Of a stretch of 64,000 bases of DNA, positions 1 to 15,208 are shown one piece after another (positions within the stretch are counted from its first letter, which is position 1; each line of letters starts with the position of its first letter). Source of the DNA: Phaeosaccion multiseriatum (Eukaryota; Ochrophyta, other classes); NCBI GenBank assembly GCA_965112735.1, contig OZ218953.1, forward strand, positions 5,208,001 to 5,272,000, written 5' to 3'. The notes under the pieces were generated by a model. That model was not told the origin of the DNA. It worked only from the letters and a program-made list of their open reading frames with translations, and ran no database searches. Position numbers and translations under genes: made by a program.

Positions 1-118
1 TCCCCTTTTCTCTCCTCCTCTTCTTCAAGGAAGGGGTCCAAGTCGCCTCAGATTAACTAGTAGGAGGGTGTATCTCACCGAGGATACGAAGCTGGAAGGC
101 AGCACCGGAATAGACAAG
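1..118. other. 5' flank of the Obg gene
   Basis: Short leader upstream of the first ATG of the Obg gene. An in-frame CTG/GTG-type extension is open back to position 68, but the first ATG is at 119 and the signal peptide starts there. No TATA element or other gene was recognised. Confidence 0.4.
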
Positions 119-2481
119 ATGGATGGATGTCCTTGTCAGCCAAGGAGAAGGAGGAGAAGGAGGGGTGGTGGGCACTTGTCAGTGCTTACCTGTGCCCTAC
201 TCCTCGCTGCTGCGGCAGCACCAGCGCTCGCATGGAGCTCAGGAGGGTCGTTCCTACAGTCCCACCGCCACACCCGCCTCTCCCAGCAGTGTAGAGCACG
301 AGCACGACAAGGAGGTGCACGATGTGCAAGGCCGACATCTCTCTCGATGAAGTTCCAGCAGCTGGAAGACCTGAAGGAAGGCGTGATTAAGAATGACCCA
401 GAGTGGCAGTTCTTTGACGTGGCCAAGATTAACGTCAAGGGGGGGGACGGAGGAGATGGCTGTGTGGCTTTTCGAAGAGAAAAGGGCATTGCCTTCGGAG
501 GGCCCAGTGGGGGCTCAGGAGGAGACGGAGGCTCCATCATCCTCAGATGCGATAAGCGCCAGAACACCCTGTCGTCAGTGCGGAACAAGGTGCACCACAA
601 AGCAACCAAGGGACAGACAGGACAGGTGGGTAGGTGTGGACGTTTTTGCCCTGACTCGCTGCTTCCATGTCATGACAAGGTTTGGGTGGTGCTTGACTCA
701 CTGCTTCCATTGTACCTGCCTTCTATTGATGTAAATATATACTCATGAGATAGATGCCACAGCTTTGGGTCCCAATTCTTTCTCAGTTTCGTTTCGTCTT
801 TCTTGTCCCCTCGCCTTTCCCACAATGGTGAAGTAGCCCCCCCCCTAATACCACCGCCACCACCACCACCACCACCACCACCACCACCACCGCCTCCTCG
901 TCCTCCTCCTCGTCCTCCTCCTCCTCCTCCTCCGCCTCCTCCCCAACCTCACAACCAAAAAACCGCAGGGCAAAAGTCGACACGGCACCGCAGGCAAAGG
1001 CGTCGTCGTAACGTGCCCCCCAGGCACCGTTGTAAGGGACGAGGAGGGCAACCTCTGCGGCGAGCTCAAGGAAGAGGGGCAAGAGATGGTGGTGGCCAAG
1101 GGGGGGAGAGGGGGGAGGGGAAACGAGGCATTCAAGACCAGCAGAAACATCGCACCCAAGCTGGGGGAGGTGGGGGAGCCGGGAGCGGAGCGATGGTTGA
1201 ACCTCGAGCTGAAGCTCATTGCCGACGTTGGGCTTGTGGGGGTGCCAAATGCGGGTAAGTCAGTAAGTCAGTAAGTCAGTGATGAAGCGTGTAAGGGAGA
1301 CGAGTGATTTGAATTGAACGAATTATTACACACGCATCCGATGGTGTTGTGTAAATAAGAGTGAGAGACTACAGAACCAACTTCCTTTTCTTTCTTTCGT
1401 TCTCTCTGGTTTTGGTTGCGTACTGTTTTCTCTTCCATTTCCCTTCTCCCTTTCCCCGCGACACCGACATGCATTCATTCAGTCAATTCTTTCATTCATT
1501 CATTCATTCATTCCATGTCTTCCCATGTATGTCGGGCGCTGTCTGTTCTCTGTTGCTTCTCTCCTCTTCCACCCCCTCCCCCTCCTCCCCTTTCTCCTCC
1601 TCGTCCTCCTCCTCCTCGTCCTTCTCCTCGTCCTCCTCCTCGTCGCTCGGTAGGCAAGAGCACTCTGCTCGGGGCTATCAGTAACGCACGCCCAAAGATT
1701 GCAGACTACCCCTTCACCACCGTTACTCCTAATCTCGGCGTTTGTGACTCCCGGGAAATCATGAACGAGGGAGAAGGCGTGGTGCTCGCAGACATCCCCG
1801 GCTTGCTGGAGGGGTGAGTAGGATAGTCAGTCCCTTGAGTCCCTTGTGAGTGGCTTGGCGTACAGTGCCTTCCTTTGCCTTGCCTTTGCTTTGCATTGCT
1901 ATATATTCTGCGCGCCTCGTGAACGTCATGCCCTTGCCCTTTCCTTTTCTTTGCTGTCATCGTGGTTCCCCCTCCGGCTGTCTTCCGGACGAAGCGTTAG
2001 CGATGTGCACTGTTTGCTCCCCTCTTCTCTTCGCTTTGACTTACTTCCCGCTCCTTCCTTATGTCTTTACTCGGGACGGGGGGTCACAGTCGAGGGGGTG
2101 GGAGGGGGGATTCGTGCACATACACTAGTAGAGCTGGAGAGCTGGTAGTAAGAGATGGTAACCCACCTTCTTGGGCGACCACATACGTAGTTCTTAGGTA
2201 TTCCTTTATGTCAGTGAATGTCACCCCGCTGACCCTAACCCTCCTCCCTCCCCCCCCTCAACACACACACACGTAACACACACCCACATATTCACATACA
2301 CACACGTAAACACACAAACACACACATACACACACACACACACACCGAGCAGCGCTCACTCCGGCACAGGCTTGGGTATTGCCTTCCTCCGGCACGTGCA
2401 GCGGTGTCGCGTCATTCTCCACATTGTCAACGGAGAGTCCCTCGACCCCGTCGGAGATTACAAAGTCATCATGCAGGTACG

Positions 2482-2524
<43 letters not shown>

Positions 2525-3708
2525 ATGGGTGTGTAGATGTGTGTGCATGCGTCCGTGTGTGCGTGTCGCCAAAAGCCAAGAGTCTAGAAGGAAAATCCCC
2601 CCCCTCCCTCACCCACCTCCGTTATCCCTCTCCCTCTCCCTCCTTTGCTCTTTCGCCGCTCTTCCCTCCCTCGCACGGACGTCTGTCTGCAATAGGAGCT
2701 GGAGCTCTTCAACCCCAAGCTACTAGAGAAACCCCAAGTGGTGGTGCTCAACAAGATTGACCTGCCCCACGTGAGGGCTCGGCAGGAGGAGCTCTCGGCG
2801 GAGCTCAAGGCCGTCTTGGGCCACACACGATTCATGGCCATCAGCGCCGTCGCTAAGGAGAACACCACAGAACTCATGAGGAGGGTGAGAAAACTCTTGG
2901 ACGCCACTCCACCACCGGTACGTACGCGGACGATGCATACCACACGCCACATGCCACATGCCACAGGCCTTTCTCTGGACGACCCTTCCTTCTGCTGCCT
3001 CTGATGGACTGAGACCCTTATTCTGTGCTGCCTCTAAAGGACTATAACCCTTACTCTGTGTGCTGCCTCTGATGGACTGAAACCCTTACTCTGTGTGCTG
3101 CCTCTGATGGACTGAAACCCTTACTCTGTGTGCTGCCTCTGATGGACTGAAACCCTTACTCTGGTCCTCAGGCTGACTTGTTTGAGGGTGAGGAGAGGCG
3201 GGACCTCGGAGACGAGAGCGACGAGGAATGGTTCAAGGTGGAAAGCGACCCCGCCTACCCCGGTCAGTTCCGTATTGTGGGCCCAAGGATCCAGAGGATT
3301 GCGAGGATGACAAGTTGGTAAGAGGAGAGGGAGAGCTTTTGTTTCAAGTCTTGGTCTAATGCATCGGATCGGGCCTCTGGTCTTAGGGGGTATTGTATTC
3401 CAATAAGCTCTCTCTCTCTTCTCTCTCTTTGGACTCTTCCCTCCCCTTCCCTTCTAAACCACCTCCTGCTCCTCCTTCCCCATCTCCTCCTCCTCCTCCT
3501 CCTCTTCTGCCCCCCCTCTCCCCCCCCCCCCAGGGACTACTACGAGGCTGTGGTGCGGTTCCAACGCATCCTCGACGCCATGGGCATCAGTGCTGAGCTC
3601 AAGCGCCAAGGGGCGGAGGACGGAGACCTCATCATGATCAATGATGTGGACTTTGACTACAGCTCCGAAAATGCAATGTGGGAGAATCTGGGGGACGAGC
3701 TGTACTAG
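119..3708 (+). CDS. obg: Plastid-targeted Obg/CgtA GTPase
   Basis: Exons 119-625, 969-1254, 1654-1813, 2353-2476, 2696-2917, 3172-3317 and 3534-3708 join in frame to 539 codons. Residues 1-45 have an Arg-rich start and a hydrophobic core ending APALA/W, then a basic Ser/Arg stretch, which fits a bipartite complex-plastid signal. The glycine-rich Obg fold follows ([16 protein letters not shown], then [17 protein letters not shown]). The G domain has P-loop GVPNAGKST (split by intron 2 inside AG/K), switch region [12 protein letters not shown], Walker B DIPGLLEG and NKID. The last about 100 residues match the Obg C-terminal (OCT) domain. Members of this family act in ribosome maturation, and chloroplast ObgC supports plastid ribosome assembly; that role here is inferred from targeting. 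Introns carry several tandem repeats. Confidence 0.93.
2265..2344. repeat. (CA)n microsatellite in Obg intron 3
   Basis: Interrupted CA dinucleotide run just upstream of the exon 4 acceptor at 2352. Confidence 0.9.
2477..2524 (+). repeat. (GTGC)n array starting at a splice donor
   Basis: The donor of Obg exon 4 is GTACGT at 2477 and continues directly as about 11 GTGC units. See the finding on donor-seeded repeats. Confidence 0.85.
2985..3168 (+). repeat. 35-bp minisatellite in Obg intron 5
   Basis: About five copies of a unit built on TGCTGCCTCTGATGGACTGA plus AACCCTTACTCTGTG. The first copies are diverged and the last runs straight into the acceptor of exon 6 (CTGGTCCTCAG, exon from 3172). 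Confidence 0.85.
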
Positions 3709-3812
3709 CATCGACTCCGAAAGTGCGATGTGGGAGAATATGGGGCTACGTCTGTCCATGTGGGAGAATATGGGGCGATGTCGGCTCATGTGGGACAAGT
3801 TGGGAGATGAGT
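3656..3812 (+). repeat. Decaying tandem copies of the Obg C-terminal coding end
   Basis: The last coding stretch (TCCGAAAATGCAATGTGGG and on, 3663 onward) recurs after the stop codon at 3713-3746, 3757-3777 and 3786-3812, with increasing divergence. All copies share ATGTGGGA followed by a G/A-rich run. Confidence 0.7.
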
Positions 3813-4310
3813 TGTGCGAGTATCCAAAGAATTGTAACGGTATTGTAACGGTATTTGCCATTGTGATGATACTGTTGGAAGGGGGTGGATAGGGCCTGTT
3901 CCTCTCCCTCTGTGATAGGGCCGGCTATGGATGCCCGACATCGAAACGACAAACCCTTCGAAGCACGATTGTATAATATGTGTATGCGCCTCTCTCGGGA
4001 AAGGGCAAAGCGATGCGAGACGAAGGAGTATGCAGGGGGAGGGTGTTCTCAGTGTTCTCCCTCCCCTTCCCTTTCAGACGTGAAGAGATGTGCTAAATAC
4101 TCCCTGCCGTTGCTCTTCCGCTGTGCTCGTTGGTCATCATCATCGGGCAGCACAGCAGCAGCAACGGTTGGGGATACAGCAGCAGCCCAGCACGGCGGCT
4201 GGCGGCCACGAGGTGAAACACAATGCTCTTTGTATGCATCCCACTCTCGCTCCAAGCCTTCCCTCGGCAGCACATCAAGCCAACAGTAAAGCTAAAAATA
4301 AACCCCCACC
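3813..4310. other. Convergent intergenic region Obg/NEK
   Basis: No gene is supported here. The open frames are short and unlike any family. One copy of the CAG-flanked TTGGTGATACAG-like motif lies at 4153-4187 (as GGTTGGGGATACAGCAGCAG). An AATAAA on the + strand near 4297 could serve Obg, but it is about 590 bases past the stop. Confidence 0.5.
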
Positions 4311-5213
4311 TCACTCCTCTTCTTCCTCGTCCTCCTCCTCCACGTCCTCCTCCTCCTCCTCCTCGTCCTGATCATCGTCCGCCAACGCGCCAGCCAAATC
4401 ATTCATCAGCTCCACAATGCCTTCGTCCTGCCCCGCCCCCTCGTCGCCCTCCTCCCCCCCCCCGGCCTCCCTCCTATTAACAAAGTGAGAGAGCTGCTGC
4501 TCTGCCTCATCAAGGGCTTCCTCGGCCATAATCTCGATGTCCTCCTCCTCCTCAGGCTCCTCCACCGCCCCTTCTGCTCCTCGCCCTCCCATCCCCTCGA
4601 AGCTATCATCTGTGTAACTCATGCTAATGTGCTCACTAATGTGCTCTGCAGTCACTTCCATGGCCCTCGCTGTGCCCATACCCCCTCCCATAGCCTTGGC
4701 TTCAGAAGACTCCTTCTCCTCCTCCTCCTCCTCCTCCTCCTCCTCCTTCCCACTGTCCCTCCCCCCCGCGAATCGGAAAGGGTCGGACCGTTGGCCTCCT
4801 CCTCCCACCAGCACTTGTCCTTCCCCTCCCTCCTCTTCGTCCAGTGCCATCTTGTGGTCGAGCAGGTCCTTCCTGGGTCCCGCCCGAGCAGAGGGCAGGG
4901 TCTGCTGCTGCAGAACCTTCATCATCCTCCCCTCCTCCTCGCCTCGGCCGTCGCCAGCGGTGAGGGGCACGGCTCCAGGACGATGATGAGAATCACCAAC
5001 TGCTCTACTACTTGCTGCTGCACCGGAATGAGGCGCAGCACTCCCACTTCGAGTGGGGCCCTTCTTTTCCGCCGCTCTGGCGGCTGCTGTGCTTCTTATA
5101 CCCGAACTGACGGCACTTCCAGAGCCCCCCCCATTAGATGCACCACCACCACGTCCTCCTCCTCCTCCTCCTCCTCCTCCTCCACCACCACCACCACCAT
5201 CATCATCATCAGT

Positions 5214-5249
<36 letters not shown>

Positions 5250-8200
5250 GAGGTCGATGCTGCTTCTCCTCCTGGCCTGCTGCTCTCGTCTATTCCGAAA
5301 CGCACCCAGCGCCTCCATGGCAACCTTTCGAGCCTTCTCGTTGCTAATCCGGCTTCCCTCGGCCTCTCCTCCAATGAGGGGTAGAGACCCAGAAGGGGGG
5401 CCGGCATTCTCCTTCTCCTTCTCTTTGTCCCCCGCTCCACCTGCCTCCCCTGCTGCTGTTGCCGTTAGTCCTCCAGCTGCAACTTCATCGTCAGGCCCGT
5501 CCTCTAGCACCCACCACTTGCCACCCTCCTTCTTTCCTTCCTCACCTCCTCCCCCTCCTCCTCCTCCGCCTCCTCCTCCTCCTCCTCCTGCTGCTGCTCC
5601 TCCTTCCCGCCCACCCTGGCCGCCAATGTTATCCCCACTCGCACCTTCTGCCCCTCCCCACCTCTTTCTCGGAGTGGTCCTCCGCCTGCCCTTGGTGGGG
5701 GCATGGTCACTACTGGCACTTGTGGCACTGCTGGCGTTGTCGCTCAAATCCACTTGAATGAGCGCCGGTTGCTTCTTCTCGTGCTCCTGCAACAGTCTCT
5801 GTCGGTCCTCGTGGTTCAGCCGCCTGGCCTCAGCCAGCTGCTGCACCCTCTTCTCCTTGTGCTCAGCCTCCTCCCTTTCAGCACCGCCGCCGCCTCCTCC
5901 TCTTCGCTGCCCACTCCCTAGGCTAATCTCTATGGCCAGTCCGCCCGTCGTCTTCTTCATTTTCTCTCCCAAGTAATCTGCCTCTGCTCTTCCTTCCTCT
6001 TCAGTGGTACCTACTCCGCCCCCTCCTCCTTCTACTCCGTCTCCTCCTCCTCCTCCTCCTCCTCCTGCTGCTGCTGCTGCTGCTCCTACCCCGTCTAACC
6101 GCTCCCTTTGCCGGATCTTCTCTGCTAGCTTTCTCTTCTCTTCCCAATGCAGTCTGTGGGCGGCAGCGAGTTGCTCCTGCCTCTTGTCTTCGTCTTGTCT
6201 TCTTGCTTCCGCCCCGCGCGCTCTCACCATCTCCTTTCGATCCACCAAATCGCCTCCTCCTCCTCCTCCTCCTCCTCCTCCTCCTCCTCCTCCTGCTGCT
6301 GCTGCTGCTCCTGAGCCCCCACTCTCGTTTCCCCAACTATTGCTGCCCCTCCTCTCAAGCCTGCTCCTGCTGTGCTGCCCTTGAGAAGAAGCAGCAGCAT
6401 GGCCCATAGGTGTCCGTGGCAAGCCACTTGCCACCCTCGGCGAGGGAAACCCCCCCTGCCCCATCCCACTCCCAGCGCTGCTGGTGGACCCTTCGCGACC
6501 TCGACTGCTGCCATCCACTCCCCCCATCCCACCCCTTCCGAGGTCAGCGTCACAGCGCCGTTTGATGGCAGCCGCAGCTTCTTTCCGTGCTAAGAACTCA
6601 TTGACAAGAGGGCTGGCGGCCCGCCCATGGGAGTGGGAGGCCTGGTGCTGGTGCTGGTGCTGGTGCTGGTGCTGGTGCTGGTGGTGGGCTGGTGAGTTGA
6701 TGGAAGAGGGAGATACCGAGCTTGAGGGTAAGGAGGAGCCTGACGACTGCCGTCGGAGCAAGTGCGGCCTGCTGTTGCTGCTGCTGCTGCTGCCGCTGCC
6801 GTTGCTGCCAAAGTTGTTTGGGGAAGAAGGGAGGTGAAAAGTGGACGAGCATGAGTTGATGAGTATGACTACCATACTACAGTATGTGTATGTATCAGTA
6901 CGTACCTTGATGGTTGCAGGTCCTGGCAGCTGCTGGACGACCTCCGATCGTGCGGCCCCCGAGGGCTGCTGCGCGTCCTGACACCACTGCCCACACTGCT
7001 GTCCGACGACTGGTGCTGGTGGTGGTGCTGGTGGGTTGGAGAGGGGCCCATGTTGTTGTCGCCCTCCCTGTGCTGCCCCCCATGCCCCCCTCCCTGCCCC
7101 TGCCCCTGTCCATGCCTTTCATGTAAAGCAGCCCCCCCGTCACCCCATTCTCTGCTTCCCGGCCGTGATGAGGCTGATCCGCCTCCCCTCCGACTCCGAC
7201 TGGTGGTGCTTCTGTCCCCTGCCCCCTCGTGGCCGTCTGCCCTGGTGCTGTCGCTCACACCACCCCCCCGCGCCCCCTTCTCTTGAGCGTGATGGTGTTG
7301 GCCAGAGGACTCACCTCTCGCCGCCGCCTTTGCCTCTGCGCTTCCTCCTCCGAACCGCGGAACAATGCCCTGCAAGGCCTTCTCCACGCCCCCCCCCCCC
7401 GGGTCCATTCGCCCCCCCCGGGTCGAGATTCCCTCCGAGGCCCTCTGCGCCTCCCGTTCCCTTTTGAATGGTGTGAGAGAGCAGTCGGCTGATGTGCGTC
7501 TGGAGATAGTTGCTCCGAAGAATGCCATTGATGCTGGGTCTGTCGTCCGGCTTCTTTGCAAGGAGCTGCTTGACGAGGTGACGGCACTCCTTGCTATAGT
7601 ACTGGCTCAGCGCCGGAGGCTCTTTCCGGCAAATCTTATTGGCCAGAGCCGGCAGGTTTGTCGCCTGGAAGGGGACCTGTAATGCCAGGAGCTCGTAAAG
7701 AATCACGCCCACTGCCCAGATGTCACTCTTGCGGCCGTACGGCTGGTCCTGACAGAGCTCTGGAGAGAGATAGTAGGGAGTGCCTTGGGGTGGTTGTTGT
7801 TGGGCAAAAGGGTGGTTGGGAGGGGGGCAGGAGGAAGGGCGGCTGTCAGAGTTGGTGGTGGCTGGTGACAGACTGTGAGGGGACAAGCCCTTTGCATCAG
7901 GGGGGGGGGGGGGGCGGTGCTGTCTGTCACACAACACGGTGATCGTAGGTAGAAAGAGGGCGGCTGGATTAGCTGAGTCATAATGTGTGTACCTATGCAA
8001 TCGACTCTTCCCTTCACTACTCTCACCAATCTGAGTGCGCGCCTGGTCTGCGGAGCCGTCCATCAGCTTCGCAATCCCAAAGTCGCCCAGCTTGACCACC
8101 CCGTTCTTGGTCAGGAAGATGTTGGGCGACTTCAAGTCTCGGTGCAAGATCTTCTTGCCATGTACATGCTTCAATGCCACGCAGATCTGCACAAAGATGC

Positions 8201-8528
8201 GCATGACTTCGGCCTCCGTCAGCGGCTGCCGACTCCGCCGTCGGGCCTTGACCAGCGCAGCGAGGTCTCCCCCGTCCGCATAGTCCATGACAATATACAG
8301 CTTTTCTCGCTCCTTGAAGTTCTCAATATACATGACAATGTTGCTGTGGTGCATCTTACTGAGCAACTCCGCCTCCTTGAGCGTGGCCTCCTTCTCCGCT
8401 TGGGGCAGGTGCCCGATCGCAATCTCCTTGACCACAAAGTGCTTCTTGGGATCCTTCCGATCCTGGACCAGAATAGCAGCGCCATAGGCCCCCCTCCCAA
8501 GCTCCTTGACTCGCACGTACTTGTCCAT
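4311..8528 (-). CDS. NEK-family (NIMA-related) Ser/Thr protein kinase, NEK1-like, long low-complexity tail
   Basis: Exons 8528-8027, 7783-7315, 7247-6906 and 6804-4311 give 1268 residues. The kinase domain is at about residues 4-255: glycine loop GRGAYGAA, catalytic Lys in FVVKEI, HRDLKSPNIFL, DFGIAK, then IGTPYYLSPELC. The G-T-P-Y-Y-L-S-P-E signature is typical of NEKs. The activation loop is interrupted by a 243-base intron that is open in frame, so a naive ORF reads through it. The tail is mostly poly-Gly, Ser, Glu and Ala with charged helices (ARRLNHEDRQRLLQEHEKK). Near the C-terminus is an acidic SYTDDSFEGM patch resembling the tail motifs of NEK1-type kinases. NEKs act in cilium and mitotic control; IFT140 lies nearby, but a functional link is only inference. 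The tail beyond residue 330 is least certain in exon choice. Confidence 0.85.
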
Positions 8529-9012
8529 CGCTGCTGGCTAGATTCGCTCTCTCTCTCTGTTCTCGTCCTCCCTCTCTCCCCGGGCCTTCTTTCCTTCCTT
8601 TCCGCCCCTCCTCTCCTGCTCCTACGTGAGATCGTCGGTCGTCGTCATCCCCGCTCTCTGCGGTGGCGAGTGTGGGCACGAGCCTGTTGCATAAATCTTT
8701 CAAGCAGCTCGCTGCTGCTTGCAAAGCCCGCCCCTCCTGTTGTGTACGTCTCTTTGAACGTTTCGTTACTTTTACCACCCCAGCGCCCAAGCACCCATTC
8801 ACACACAGAGAGTTTTTTATAGAGCGACCATGCGCAAGAGGATGGGTCGACGGAGTGGAAAGGGGTAGAAGACGAGCGGCTCGTCCAGTGGAGCAGCAGC
8901 AGGGTGTCTGCAGTCCCAAACTCGTTGGAACTGGAACAGTCAAACCCGGTGACGTTAAGGACGTCCATGAGGCCAAGGTAGAGGGAGGAACACTTAGCAA
9001 GCAGAGCAAGGG
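8529..9012. promoter_or_regulatory. Divergent intergenic region NEK/EF-hand gene
   Basis: 484 bases separate the ATG of the minus-strand kinase from the ATG of the plus-strand EF-hand gene. It is pyrimidine-rich close to the kinase start. It must hold both promoters if the start codons are right. No clear TATA box was seen. Confidence 0.5.
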
Positions 9013-13330
<4,318 letters not shown>

Positions 13331-13796
13331 GTTCGACCAAGAGGGTCTTGGTTCGACGACTAGGTGCGACTAGGGGATAGGGCATGCAGTAGGGCAGGGT
13401 CAAGTTCCAAATCCTAGACCAGGGACAGAGTGGAGGGGGGGCGGAGGGCGCGGTGACGCGGTGACCCCAACTCGCCCCAACCAAAAGGAATGAAGTTCCA
13501 AAACTCTCACCCCTGGAAATCAGAACACTCGACATAAGAAATAGAGCTCGTCATTTTTTTTTTCTCCTCCTCTCTCGCCTCTTTCTACACTACAAAAAGC
13601 CTTACCGCTCCACTGCGCTCCACTCTGTGCCTGGTGCTGCTATAACGCACCTTGTCTGCTCGCCTCTTACTCCAGGCTGCGGGCGGCGCGTTTTTTGGAG
13701 AAGAAATTGGCCTTGCCTCGCCACCTCGCCCATGATTAGTGGGGTTCGGCTTCCACCGAGAGCGTAGAGGGTTCTCCCGCGCTGGTTGTCGTTCCC
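13331..13796 (+). other. Intergenic region EF-hand/HSF
   Basis: 466 bases between two same-strand genes. It contains short GGTTCGAC repeats (13333-13365) and a T10 run near 13552. No gene or clear promoter motif was seen. Confidence 0.4.
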
Positions 13797-15167
13797 ATGC
13801 CAGATCATGAGGAGGAGCAGGAAAAGGAGCCGCAGGATGCGCAGGACAACCTACCAACGCTGCCGGAGCCGCAGCAGTCCCAGCAGGGGGGCGACAAAGA
13901 TGGTGGCAGCAGCAGCAGCAGCTCCAACGGCAGTAGCAGGAGGAGGAGCGCAGTTAAGATCGAAGAAGCGATTGAAGACGTGGTCGACGTCAGCAGTAGC
14001 AGCGCAGGCAAAGGTGACAGATTAGCTGAAGGAGGCACTAGCGGAGGCGAAGAGGGCATATTTCATCCTCCTTTTGATCCTCATGATCCTCATGATCCCC
14101 ACCAGCAGCAGCAGCAGCACTATCACCAGCACTATCACCCGTCCCCGCCTTCCCTGTATCAGCAGCAGCAGGAGGAGGACAACGACCAGAGGCGTGAGCC
14201 ACAGCGGCGCTTGTCGACTGGTCCCCCCCTCTTTCCAAAGGCAGAAGCAGGTGATCGGCGGGGGATGATACCGGCGCCCAGAAGGGAGGCGTACGGGTAT
14301 GGGGAAGGAGAAGGCGGTTCCAGTGCCAGAAGCAAATGGAACATCGCTGCTGCTGGTGGTGGTGGTGGTGGTGGTGGTGCTCGTGGTGGCGGAGGTCCTG
14401 CTCCTCCTCCTCCTCCTCCTGCTCCTGCCCTTGCTCCTGCAGTATCGAAGCGCCCCCTTACCAAGTCCTTCGCTACAACATTGTACGAGATTTTGGAAAA
14501 GGAGGACCCTCAGGTGGTAAAATGGAGCTCCAGCGCGAGGGCGTTTTGCGTCATTGACTTGCAGAGATTCTGCGACGAGATCATGCCCAAGTACTTTAAA
14601 CGTGAGTGGAGAGAGGACGTGCGGTAGAGGGAACGCGAATGGGTACTGTCCCCTTTCTACTGCCTCGCATCTTCCCCTCCTGCCTCTGCCTCTCCTTCAC
14701 CTCCACCCTCGTTCTGCAAGAAAAAAGCACTTTGTTCTCGTCTGTTTTCTCCCTCTGCCATCATCTTGAAAGTTGCACTCAAAACCATACTCTGTCCTAA
14801 TCTCTCTCTCTCCCATCCAAAACCGCACACACGCACACACACTCTCCCTCTCTCTTTCCCCTCTTCCTTTCCAAACGCACTCACTCACTCCCATTCCGTT
14901 TCAATGCCTTCGTCCCTCACTGCTCAACCACCAACAAACAGACACTCGGTTCTCCTCCTTCCAGCGCCAGCTTAACCTCTACGGTTTCAGAAAACTTGTG
15001 CGAGGCGTGGAGGCAGGCTGCTACATACACATCAACTTCGTCAAGGACCGGCCGGACCTGCTGACTAAGGTGTGTCGAGGCTCCATGCCCGATCTCCCTC
15101 CCGATCTTGCCTCTGACGCCCATGGCCAAGGCATGAGTGGGGGTGTAACAGCTCGAGAGCGGCCTTC

Positions 15168-15208
<41 letters not shown>

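Noticed and set aside
5053-5757. Plus-strand open frames within the NEK tail
   Set aside because: They mirror trinucleotide repeats of the minus-strand coding sequence. No independent support.
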